From Kitasatospora phosalacinea (lineage in GTDB: Bacteria; Actinomycetota; Actinomycetes; Streptomycetales; Streptomycetaceae): 64,000 nt of DNA. Position 1 is the first letter of the stretch, and each line of letters opens with the position of its first letter. Under the pieces are notes generated by a model, which saw only the letters and a program-made list of their open reading frames with translations, was not told the DNA's origin and did no database searches. The translations under genes and the position numbers were made by a program. Location: positions 95,858-159,857 of the forward strand of contig NZ_JNWZ01000017.1 in the NCBI RefSeq assembly GCF_000716545.1, in the 5' to 3' direction. This document shows, piece by piece, positions 51,825 through 60,989 of this stretch.

Positions 51825-51880
51825 GTAGGGTCCGAAGCGGGAACACCGGTACGGCCGTTGGCCGGAGGGGGAGATGTCGA

Positions 51881-54871
51881 TTGAACTCCACCGAGTCGGT
51901 GCCGCCTGCCCGAGCCCCGTTCCGCCGGGCCGCCGCCACCCTGCTCGCGGTGCTCTGCGCCGGGTACGCCGCCGGCGCCGCCGTCGGCTGGGGGTCGAGC
52001 GAACTCGCGCTGGTGATGGGAGACTTCGGTCTCGCCGGGGCGGCCCTCGCGGCCGCCCTGTCGTGTCTGGCGCACGGCGTCACGGTGGGGGGCCACACCC
52101 GCCCCGCCTGGCTGCTGTTCGGCCTCTCCTCGGCCATGGTCGCCTTCGGCAACGGCGCCTGGGGCTGGTACGAGGTGGTGCTCCGGCAGCCGCTGCCCCA
52201 GGACTCCTCCGCCGACTACGCCTTCCTGCTGTTCGCCCCGCTGGCCATCACCGGCCTGCTGGTGCTGGCCCAGCGCCCGCACACCCCGGCCGGCTGGCTC
52301 TGCCTGCTGCTGGACGGCTGGCTGGTGGCCGGCTCGCTGTTCACGCTCAGCTGGAGCCTGGCCCTGGGCCGGGTCGCGGCCGGCGACGGCGACGACCCGC
52401 TCAAGCTCGCCCTCGCCCTCGGCTACCCGGTGCTGGACATCCTGCTGGTCAGCCTGGTGGTCGGGCTGCGCTTCCGCGGCCGGGACGGCAACCGGACCGC
52501 CGCGCACACCGCGATGATCGGCCTGGCGCTGACCGTGGTCTGCGACGCGCTGTTCACCACCCCGCAGTTCCGCAGCGACTACCACTCCGGCGAACTGCTG
52601 GACGCCGGCTGGTTCGCCGGTTCGCTGCTGCTCGCCTGGGCCCCCTGGCAGCACGCCCGCCGCCGCCCGTCCAGCGAGCACCCCTCCGCCCAGGGCTCGC
52701 CGCGCCGCCGGGTGGCGTCCACGTTCAGCGCGCTCACCCCGTACGCGGCCGCCGCGGTCTGCACCGCCGGCATCCTCTACAACGCGCTCGGCGGCCGCCC
52801 GCTGGACCGAGTGATGCTGGCCGCCGCCAGCACGGTGGGCCTGGCGCTGATCGTCCGGCAGGGCGTGATGCTGCTGGACAACCTCTCGCTGGCGCAGGAA
52901 CTCGCCACCAAGGAGGCGCACTTCCGCTCCCTGGTGCAGGGCTCCAGCGACGTCATCATGATCGCCGGGCCGTCCGGGGCGCTGTCCTACGTCAGCCCCG
53001 CCGCCCTGCGGGTCTACAACCGGGACCCGGAGGACCTGGTCGGCGGCAACCTGCTCAACCTGGTCCACCCCGAGGACGTCGACCGGGTGCTGGCCGAGGT
53101 CCGCCGGATCCTGGCCCGCACCAGGGGCGCCCGGTTCAGCAACTGCGAGCCCTCCGCCCGGGTCGAGTGCCGGATCCGCTCCGGCGACGGGGAGTGGCTG
53201 CACGTCGAGTCCACCGTCAACCCCTACCGCGACGGCCTGATCCTCAACAGCCGGGACATCACCGAACGCGTCCGCCTCCAGGCCCAGTTGCAGCACAACG
53301 CCTTCCACGACCCGCTCACCGACCTGCCCAACCGCGCGCTGTTCGCCCACCGCGTCCGGGCCGCGCTCTCCGCCCGGGGCCCGGCCGGCACCACCGTCGC
53401 CGTGCTCTTCCTCGACCTGGACGGCTTCAAGGCGGTCAACGACACCGCCGGGCACCAGGTCGGCGACGAACTGCTGGTGCAGGCCGCCCGCCGGCTGCAG
53501 GCCGCCGTCCGCAGCGAGGACACCGTGGCCCGGTTCGGCGGCGACGAGTTCGCCGTCCTGGTGCGCGGCCGGCTCGGCCACCCGCAGGTCCGCGACCTGG
53601 CCGAGCGGATCCGCGGCGCGCTCTCCGAGCCGTACTGGATCGGCGGCGTCGAACTCGGCGTCGCCGCCTCCATCGGCATCGCCTTCGGCCCCGACACCCC
53701 GCCGCCGGTGCCCGAACCGGCCCCCGCCGGGCCGGAGGACGCCGGGCCCGAACCGGCCGGGGCCGAGCCGGCCGGAGCCGCCGTCGGGGCCGCCGCCGAC
53801 GAACTGCTGCGCGACGCCGACCTGGCGATGTACCAGGCCAAGTCCCGCGGCAAGGGCCGGGTGGTGCTCTACACCCCGGCGATGCGCGCCGAGATCGACC
53901 GCCGCGGCGAACTGGAGGAGCGGCTGCGGGCCGCCGTCCGGGAGGGCGCCTTCACCCTGCTCCACCAGCCCGTGGTCGAACTGGCCGGCGGCCGGCTCAC
54001 CGGCGTCGAGGCCCAGGCCCGCTGGCGCTCGGCCGGCGGGCTGCTGCTCACCCCCGCCGAGTTCCTGCGCACCGCCGACTCCGGCGACGCCGCCACCCGC
54101 TTCACCCGCTGGCTGCTCACCGAGGCCGTCACCGCCGCCGCCCGCCGCCGCGCCGACGGCCCCGCCGCCCCGCCCGTCCCGGTCACCGTCCGGCTCGCCG
54201 CCGAACGGATCTGCGCCCCCGGCCTGTACGAGACGCTGGCCGGCGCGCTGCGCGACACCGGACTGCCGCCCGAACTGCTGGTCATCGAGGTGGCCAGGAC
54301 CGGCCCGGACTCGCTGGCCGACGAACTCGGCCGCCGGCTCGCCGCGCTGCGCGGCCTCGGGGTGTCCACCGCGCTCGCCGGGTTCGGCGCCGGCGCCGGC
54401 TCGCTCGGCGCCCTCGCCCGGATGCCCTTCGACGCGCTCAAGCTCGACCGCAGCCTGGTCCAGGACATCGCCGACTCCGCCCTCACCCGCGCCCTGGCCG
54501 GCCACGCCCTGCGCCTGGGCCGCGACCTCGGCATGGTCACCGGCGCCGACGGCGTCGACCACCCCCGGCAGGTCGCCGCCCTCCAGGAGCTCGGCTGCCG
54601 GCGCGGCCAGGGCCTGGCCTTCGACCGCCCGCTGGACGAACTGCGGCTGCGCCGCGCCCTGCTGCGCCGCGGCTACCCGGTGCCGCGCCAGCCCCAGGGC
54701 GGCCCGGGCCGTCGCCCGCAGCGCGCACCGGACCCGCGAACGGGTGGTCTGGCCGAAGCCGCCACCGCCCGCCCCGGCCCCGCGCACCCCGGTCTCGACC
54801 TGCCGCAACGGCACGCCGTGGGGGGTCCGGGCGGTGGCCCGCATGGTGAGACGGCGGTCCCACCAGCTTGA
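51881..54871 (+). CDS. Membrane PAS-GGDEF protein with degenerate EAL domain
   Basis: A 996-residue protein: about ten membrane helices (residues ~15-340), a PAS domain (AHFRSLVQGSSDVIMIAGPSG, DITERVRL), a GGDEF domain and a C-terminal EAL-like domain. GGDEF (553-557) and the RxxD inhibition site RSED five residues before it are intact, so diguanylate cyclase activity with product inhibition is expected. The EAL domain is decayed: EAQARW for EALxRW, VTVRLAAER for NVS, AGFGAGAGSL for DDFGTGYSSL, GADGVD for AEGVE. A Pro/Ala/Glu insertion interrupts the GGDEF domain. TTG 51881 is the start, with GGAGGGGGAG upstream. It corresponds by position to SCO5511 (from memory). Confidence 0.88.
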   Translation: MNSTESVPPARAPFRRAAATLLAVLCAGYAAGAAVGWGSSELALVMGDFGLAGAALAAALSCLAHGVTVGGHTRPAWLLFGLSSAMVAFGNGAWGWYEVVLRQPLPQDSSADYAFLLFAPLAITGLLVLAQRPHTPAGWLCLLLDGWLVAGSLFTLSWSLALGRVAAGDGDDPLKLALALGYPVLDILLVSLVVGLRFRGRDGNRTAAHTAMIGLALTVVCDALFTTPQFRSDYHSGELLDAGWFAGSLLLAWAPWQHARRRPSSEHPSAQGSPRRRVASTFSALTPYAAAAVCTAGILYNALGGRPLDRVMLAAASTVGLALIVRQGVMLLDNLSLAQELATKEAHFRSLVQGSSDVIMIAGPSGALSYVSPAALRVYNRDPEDLVGGNLLNLVHPEDVDRVLAEVRRILARTRGARFSNCEPSARVECRIRSGDGEWLHVESTVNPYRDGLILNSRDITERVRLQAQLQHNAFHDPLTDLPNRALFAHRVRAALSARGPAGTTVAVLFLDLDGFKAVNDTAGHQVGDELLVQAARRLQAAVRSEDTVARFGGDEFAVLVRGRLGHPQVRDLAERIRGALSEPYWIGGVELGVAASIGIAFGPDTPPPVPEPAPAGPEDAGPEPAGAEPAGAAVGAAADELLRDADLAMYQAKSRGKGRVVLYTPAMRAEIDRRGELEERLRAAVREGAFTLLHQPVVELAGGRLTGVEAQARWRSAGGLLLTPAEFLRTADSGDAATRFTRWLLTEAVTAAARRRADGPAAPPVPVTVRLAAERICAPGLYETLAGALRDTGLPPELLVIEVARTGPDSLADELGRRLAALRGLGVSTALAGFGAGAGSLGALARMPFDALKLDRSLVQDIADSALTRALAGHALRLGRDLGMVTGADGVDHPRQVAALQELGCRRGQGLAFDRPLDELRLRRALLRRGYPVPRQPQGGPGRRPQRAPDPRTGGLAEAATARPGPAHPGLDLPQRHAVGGPGGGPHGETAVPPA

Positions 54872-54904
54872 CACCCGCCACTGCGTGGGAGGAAGGTCGG
54901 TGCC

Positions 54905-54946
54905 ATGACCACCCGAATTCTCGTACTTGGCGGGCGCGTCGGCTGA
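54905..54946 (+). CDS. ilvB leader peptide MTTRILVLGGRVG
   Basis: A 13-residue open frame starting ATG 54905, with GGGAGGAAGG upstream. It contains Ile-Leu-Val-Leu and Val codons in a row, the regulatory codons of a branched-chain amino-acid attenuator. A terminator hairpin with T6 follows 20 bases after its stop, and ilvB is downstream. Ribosome stalling at these codons under Ile, Leu or Val starvation would favour an antiterminator and expression. Leader peptides of this kind before ilvB are known in actinobacteria. Confidence 0.9.
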   Translation: MTTRILVLGGRVG

Positions 54947-54965
54947 AACCGGCCTGACGCGCCTC

Positions 54966-54998
54966 CCCCTCGCATGCCCTTGGCACGAGGGGTTTTTT
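54966..54998 (+). terminator. ilvB attenuator terminator
   Basis: CCCCTCG (54966-54972) pairs with CGAGGGG (54986-54992); TGCC/GGCA extends the stem past a 2-base bulge, and six T follow (54993-54998). It lies between the leader peptide and ilvB and is one of the few terminators in the window with a T tract. Confidence 0.9.
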
Positions 54999-55144
54999 GT
55001 TGCACGAATGCTGGTGGGCCATCGCACCACAACTGGCCTCGACCACCTGAAATCCGGACGATTGAGGCAGAGCCGGAGACCGGCCGGGACCGTTCGCCGC
55101 CCGGACCGCAACCCCCCGAGCAGAACCCGAGAAGAGACAGGCAG

Positions 55145-56995
55145 ATGACTGAGCACGCCGCAACCCCCCGCCGCGGGGACCACCCGGCCGCCCACGCTCC
55201 GGGTCCCCAGACCACCGAGACCATGACCGGCGCGCAGTCGCTCATCCGCTCGCTCGAAGCCGTGGGCGCCGACACCGTGTTCGGCATCCCCGGTGGTGCG
55301 ATCCTCCCCGCGTACGACCCGCTGATGGACTCCACCAAGGTCCGCCACATCCTGGTCCGGCACGAGCAGGGCGCCGGCCACGCCGCGACCGGCTACGCGC
55401 AGGCCACCGGCCGGGTCGGCGTCTGCATGGCCACCTCGGGCCCCGGCGCGACCAACCTGGTCACCCCGATCGCCGACGCGTACATGGACTCGGTGCCGAT
55501 CGTCGCGATCACCGGCCAGGTCGCCTCCAAGGCGATCGGCACGGACGCCTTCCAGGAGGCGGACATCTGCGGCATCACCATGCCGATCACCAAGCACAAC
55601 TACCTGGTGACCGACCCGGCCGAGATCCCCCGGGTCATCGCCGAGGCCTTCCACATCGCCGCCACCGGCCGCCCGGGCCCGGTCCTGGTCGACATCGCCA
55701 AGGACGCCCTGCAGGCGCAGACCGTCTTCCGCTGGCCGGTCGAGGCCTCGCTGCCCGGCTACCGCCCCGTCACCAAGCCGCACGCCAAGCAGATCCGCGA
55801 GGCCGCCAAGCTGCTGGTGAACGCCAAGCGCCCGGTGCTGTACGTCGGCGGCGGCGTGCTCAAGGCCAACGCCGGCGCCGAACTGCGCATCCTGGCCGAG
55901 CTGACCGGCGCGCCCGTGGTCACCACCCTGATGGCGATCGGCGTCTTCCCGGACAGCCACCCGCAGCACCTGGGCATGCCCGGCATGCACGGCTCCGTCC
56001 CCGCCGTCACCGCCCTGCAGAAGTCCGACCTGCTGTTCACCCTGGGCGCCCGCTTCGACGACCGGGTCACCGGCAAGCTCGACTCCTTCGCCCCGAACGC
56101 CAAGGTCGTGCACGCCGACATCGACCCCGCCGAGATCGGCAAGAACCGCCCGGCGGACGTCCCGATCGTCGGCGACGCCCGCGAGGTGCTGGCCGACCTG
56201 ATCGTCGCCGTCCAGGCCGAGTTCGACGCCGGCCACCGCGGCGACTACACCGAGTGGTGGACCCGGCTGAACGAGTGGAAGACGACCTACCCGGTCGGCT
56301 ACGAGCCCGCCCCCGAGGGGCGGTTGTCGCCCCAGCAGGTGATCGAGCGGATCGGGCAGCTGGTCGGCCCGGACGCGATCTACGCCGCGGGCGTCGGCCA
56401 GCACCAGATGTGGGCCAGCCAGTTCATCCAGTTCGAGAAGCCGGCCACCTGGCTGAACTCCGGCGGCGCCGGGACGATGGGCTACGCCGTCCCCGCCGCG
56501 ATGGGCGCCAAGGCCGGCAAGCCGGACGTCCCGGTCTGGGCGATCGACGGCGACGGCTGCTTCCAGATGACCAACCAGGAACTGACCACCTGCACCCTGA
56601 ACAACCTGCCGATCAAGGTCGCGGTCATCAACAACGGTTCGCTGGGCATGGTCCGTCAGTGGCAGACGCTGTTCTACAACCAGCGCTACTCCAACACCGT
56701 GCTGCACTCCGGCCCCGGCCACGACGGCATCGAGCCGCCCGCCCAGGGCACCCGGATCCCGGACTTCGTGCTGCTCTCCGAGGCGATGGGCGCCGTCGGC
56801 CTGCGCTGCGAGCGCCCCGAGGACCTGGACGACGTGATCAAGCAGGCGATGGCGATCAACGACCGCCCGGTGGTCATCGACTTCATCGTCCACCAGGACG
56901 CCATGGTCTGGCCGATGGTCGCGGCCGGCACCAGCAACGACGAGATCCAGTTCGCCCGGGGCGCGCGCCCCGACTTCGGCGACGACCTGGACTGA
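55145..56995 (+). CDS. ilvB: Acetolactate synthase, large subunit
   Basis: A 616-residue TPP enzyme that makes acetolactate and acetohydroxybutyrate, the first step of valine, leucine and isoleucine synthesis. [14 protein letters not shown], the catalytic Glu in [29 protein letters not shown] and the TPP/Mg motif [29 protein letters not shown] (in two stretches) are present. ATG 55145 is followed by a ~25-residue variable tail before the conserved start. It forms one operon with ilvN, 15 bases downstream, under the leader attenuator. Confidence 0.97.
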   Translation: MTEHAATPRRGDHPAAHAPGPQTTETMTGAQSLIRSLEAVGADTVFGIPGGAILPAYDPLMDSTKVRHILVRHEQGAGHAATGYAQATGRVGVCMATSGPGATNLVTPIADAYMDSVPIVAITGQVASKAIGTDAFQEADICGITMPITKHNYLVTDPAEIPRVIAEAFHIAATGRPGPVLVDIAKDALQAQTVFRWPVEASLPGYRPVTKPHAKQIREAAKLLVNAKRPVLYVGGGVLKANAGAELRILAELTGAPVVTTLMAIGVFPDSHPQHLGMPGMHGSVPAVTALQKSDLLFTLGARFDDRVTGKLDSFAPNAKVVHADIDPAEIGKNRPADVPIVGDAREVLADLIVAVQAEFDAGHRGDYTEWWTRLNEWKTTYPVGYEPAPEGRLSPQQVIERIGQLVGPDAIYAAGVGQHQMWASQFIQFEKPATWLNSGGAGTMGYAVPAAMGAKAGKPDVPVWAIDGDGCFQMTNQELTTCTLNNLPIKVAVINNGSLGMVRQWQTLFYNQRYSNTVLHSGPGHDGIEPPAQGTRIPDFVLLSEAMGAVGLRCERPEDLDDVIKQAMAINDRPVVIDFIVHQDAMVWPMVAAGTSNDEIQFARGARPDFGDDLD

Positions 56996-57010
56996 CGGAC
57001 CCAGAAAGCG

Positions 57011-57544
57011 ATGACCACCATGTCCAAGCACACCCTGTCCGTCCTGGTCGAGAACAAGCCCGGCGTGCTCGCCCGGATCGCCGCGCTGTTCTCCCGCCGG
57101 GGCTTCAACATCGACTCGCTCGCGGTCGGCCCGACCGAGCACCCCGACATCTCCCGGATGACCATCGTGGTCAACGTCGAGGAGCTGCCGCTGGAGCAGG
57201 TCACCAAGCAGCTCAACAAGCTGGTCAACGTGATCAAGATCGTCGAGCTGGACCAGTCCCAGGCCGTCCAGCGCGAGCTGGTCCTGGTCAAGGTCCGGGC
57301 CGACGCGGAGAGCCGCTCCCAGGTCACCGAGATCGTCCGGCTGTTCCGCGCCAAGACCGTCGACGTGTCGCCCGACGCGGTGACCATCGAGGCCACCGGC
57401 TCCTCCGACAAGCTGGAGGCCATGCTGCGGATGCTGGAGCCTTACGGCATCAAGGAGTTGGTGCAGTCCGGCCTGGTCGCGATCGGCCGCGGCGCCCGTT
57501 CGATCACCGACCGCTCGCTGCGGGCGCTGGACCGCTCCGCCTGA
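57011..57544 (+). CDS. ilvN: Acetolactate synthase, small (regulatory) subunit
   Basis: A 177-residue ACT-domain protein (LSVLVENKPGVLARIAALFSRRGFNIDSLAVG) with the usual C-terminal domain. It gives valine feedback inhibition. ATG 57011 or 57020 may be used. The next gene follows after 99 bases. Confidence 0.96.
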   Translation: MTTMSKHTLSVLVENKPGVLARIAALFSRRGFNIDSLAVGPTEHPDISRMTIVVNVEELPLEQVTKQLNKLVNVIKIVELDQSQAVQRELVLVKVRADAESRSQVTEIVRLFRAKTVDVSPDAVTIEATGSSDKLEAMLRMLEPYGIKELVQSGLVAIGRGARSITDRSLRALDRSA

Positions 57545-57565
57545 CGCGCGCGTCTTACAACCTGA

Positions 57566-58642
<1,077 letters not shown>

Positions 58643-58672
58643 TCCCCGCCCCCTCCCGGTTGTACAACAAGG

Positions 58673-58709
58673 CTGTTCCCGTCCGGGTGATTTCGCCGGA
58701 CGGGAGCAG
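58673..58709 (+). terminator. Hairpin between ilvC and serA
   Basis: CTGTTCCCGTCCGG pairs with CCGGACGGGAGCAG (14 bp, one G-U) around a 9-base loop. A TAGACT -10-like element at 58730-58735 after it suggests a separate serA promoter. Confidence 0.75.
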
Positions 58710-58856
58710 TCCCCGCACCACCCCGCCGATAGACTCCGAACCACGCGTCAGGCCCACAGCGTCGTGCGTCTAGCCACGCGACATGCCACCTTCTCCCCGC
58801 CCTGTGCGCGCCACTCCGTGCGGCGGGGTGAACCGGACAGTTAAGGACACACTGTC

Positions 58857-60437
58857 GTGAGCAAATCTGTCGTACTGATCGCCGAAGAGCTGTCGCCCGC
58901 CACCGTCGACGCGCTGGGCCCCGACTTCGAGATCCGCCACTGCAACGGCGCCGACCGCGCCGAGCTGCTGACCGCGATCGCCGACGTCGACGCCATCCTG
59001 ATCCGCTCCGCCACCAAGGTGGACGCGGAGGCGCTGGCCGCCGCCAAGAAGCTCAAGGTCGTCGCCCGGGCCGGCGTCGGCCTGGACAACGTGGACGTGG
59101 CCGCCTCCACCAAGGCCGGCGTGATGGTCGTCAACGCGCCGACCTCCAACATCGTCACCGCCGCCGAGCTGGCCTGCGGCCTGCTGATCTCGGTCGCCCG
59201 CAACATCGCGCCCGCCAACGCCGCGCTCAAGGGCGGCGAGTGGAAGCGCAACAAGTACACCGGCGTCGAGCTGAGCGAGAAGGTGCTCGGTGTGGTCGGC
59301 CTCGGCCGGATCGGCGTGCTGGTCGCGCAGCGGATGTCCGCGTTCGGCATGAAGATCGTCGCCTACGACCCCTACATCCAGGCCGCCCGCGCGGCCCAGA
59401 TGGGCGTCAAGCTGCTCTCGCTGGAGGAGCTGCTGGAGGTCTCGGACTTCATCACCGTCCACCTCCCGAAGACCCCGGAGACCATCGGCCTGATCGGCGA
59501 CGAGGCGCTGCACAAGGTCAAGCCGACCGTGCGGATCGTCAACGCCGCCCGCGGCGGCATCGTGGACGAGGAGGCGCTCGTCCGGGCGCTCCAGGAGGGC
59601 CGGGTCGCCGGCGCCGGCCTGGACGTGTACGCCAAGGAGCCGTGCACCGACTCGCCGCTGTTCGCCTTCGACAACGTGGTCGCCACCCCGCACCTGGGCG
59701 CCTCCACCGACGAGGCGCAGGAGAAGGCCGGCATCGCGGTCGCCAGGTCGGTGCGCCTGGCGCTGGCCGGCGAGCTGGTGCCGGACGCGGTCAACGTCCA
59801 GGGCGGCGTGATCGCCGAGGACGTCCGCCCGGGCCTGCCGCTGGCCGAGAAGCTCGGCCGGATCTTCACCGCGCTGGCCGGCGAGGTCGCCGTCCGGCTG
59901 GACGTCGAGGTCCGCGGCGAGATCACCCAGCACGACGTCAAGGTGCTCGAACTGTCCGCCCTCAAGGGCGTGTTCGAGGACGTGGTGGCCGAGACGGTGT
60001 CCTACGTCAACGCCCCGCTGTTCGCCCAGGAGCGCGGCGTGGAGGTGCGCCTGACCACCTCCAGCGAGTCGCCCGAGCACCGCAACGTGATCACCGTCCG
60101 TGGCACCCTGGCCGGCGGCGGCGAGGTGTCGATCTCCGGCACCCTTTCCGGCCCGAAGCAGGTCCAGAAGATCGTCGGCGTGGACGGCTTCGACGTCGAC
60201 GTGGCGCTCACCGACCACATGGCGTTCTTCCAGTACGAGGACCGCCCCGGCGTGGTCGGCACCCTCGGCCGGATCCTCGGCGACGCCGGCATCAACATCG
60301 CGGGCATGCAGGTCGCCCGGGACGGCGACAGCGCGCTGGCCTCGATCACCGTGGACAGCGAGGTCTCCCAGGAGGTCCTGACCGAGATCGCGGCCGCGAT
60401 CGGCGCCAAGTTCGCCCGCTCGGTGAACCTGGGCTGA
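58857..60437 (+). CDS. serA: D-3-phosphoglycerate dehydrogenase
   Basis: A 526-residue long-type enzyme for the first step of serine synthesis. NAD loop VLGVVGLGRIGVLVAQRM, catalytic Arg in NAARGGIVDEEAL, Glu in VYAKEPC and His in TPHLGASTDEAQ. The intervening ASB domain and a C-terminal ACT domain (FFQYEDRPGVVGTLGRILGDAGINIAGMQV, in two halves) bind serine for feedback control. GTG 58857 follows AAGGACA. Terminators on both sides make it a single-gene unit. Confidence 0.97.
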   Translation: MSKSVVLIAEELSPATVDALGPDFEIRHCNGADRAELLTAIADVDAILIRSATKVDAEALAAAKKLKVVARAGVGLDNVDVAASTKAGVMVVNAPTSNIVTAAELACGLLISVARNIAPANAALKGGEWKRNKYTGVELSEKVLGVVGLGRIGVLVAQRMSAFGMKIVAYDPYIQAARAAQMGVKLLSLEELLEVSDFITVHLPKTPETIGLIGDEALHKVKPTVRIVNAARGGIVDEEALVRALQEGRVAGAGLDVYAKEPCTDSPLFAFDNVVATPHLGASTDEAQEKAGIAVARSVRLALAGELVPDAVNVQGGVIAEDVRPGLPLAEKLGRIFTALAGEVAVRLDVEVRGEITQHDVKVLELSALKGVFEDVVAETVSYVNAPLFAQERGVEVRLTTSSESPEHRNVITVRGTLAGGGEVSISGTLSGPKQVQKIVGVDGFDVDVALTDHMAFFQYEDRPGVVGTLGRILGDAGINIAGMQVARDGDSALASITVDSEVSQEVLTEIAAAIGAKFARSVNLG

Positions 60438-60457
60438 CGCCCCCCGGCACCCCGGAG

Positions 60458-60490
60458 ACGGCCCTTCCGACCTTGAGGCGGAAGGGCCGT
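60458..60490 (+). terminator. Terminator after serA
   Basis: ACGGCCCTTCCG pairs with CGGAAGGGCCGT, 12 bp, around ACCTTGAGG. No T tract. The ~230 bases beyond it hold an AT-rich patch (60521-60544) but no gene. Confidence 0.8.
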
Positions 60491-60717
60491 TCGCGTACCG
60501 GTGGACCGGCCCCGTCTCAGATACTAGGAAATCCAAGTAAATCTGCTGACCTCGCGGCCCCTTCGTCGTACCGTGGAGTAGTCCTACGGTGAGCCACCCC
60601 CGCAACTACGGGGAGCGTGGCCCGTGGGCGCGTACGCGGTGCGGCAGGCGATCCCTGCTCGGCGTACCCCTCACCCCCTTCCGCGCGCCGCTGCGCCCCC
60701 GCACCAAGGAGCCCGGT

Positions 60718-60894
60718 ATGCCGTTCGTCGCAGACCGCACCACCGCCCCCGCCGCCACCACGACCACCACCGTCGCCGCCGTCCGCGCCGCGGCCCCGCG
60801 CCGCCGCCGCGCCCTGCCGACCGACCCCCGCACCGCCGCCGCCCTGCAGCGCGCCCTCGACCGCCGCGACAACGGCGCCCCGATCGGCGACTGA
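60718..60894 (+). CDS. Small Ala/Arg/Thr-rich hypothetical protein
   Basis: A 58-residue protein (MPFVADRTTAPAATTTTT, then RAAAPRRRRALPTDPRTAAA). ATG 60718 is chosen because AAGGAG lies seven bases upstream; an in-frame GTG at 60589 would add 43 residues. No family recognised. A TDPRTAAALQRALDRRDNG-like ending occurs in other streptomycete small proteins as I recall. Confidence 0.55.
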   Translation: MPFVADRTTAPAATTTTTVAAVRAAAPRRRRALPTDPRTAAALQRALDRRDNGAPIGD

Positions 60895-60989
60895 CCGCCG
60901 ACGCCCGTGCTGGGCCGGACGGGTGACGGGGCGTCACCCATGGGGTGAACCTCCGCCCCCGGCCCCGCGACGGCTCCTACCTTGGGGCC

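Noticed and set aside
51800..51830. BldD operator before the PAS-GGDEF gene
   Set aside because: The ACCAC-A-GTGGT palindrome does not fit the BldD consensus spacing as I know it, so it is listed only as an unassigned repeat.
51653..57142. Open frame of about 1830 codons antisense to the GGDEF gene and ilvB/ilvN
   Set aside because: Composition is repetitive Gly/Ala/Gln/Val without motifs, and the forward genes have clear families and correct codon bias.
60589..60717. GTG start giving a 101-residue version of the small gene after serA
   Set aside because: The added part is Arg/Pro-rich and the AAGGAG before ATG 60718 is a much better ribosome site; the longer form is only an alternative.
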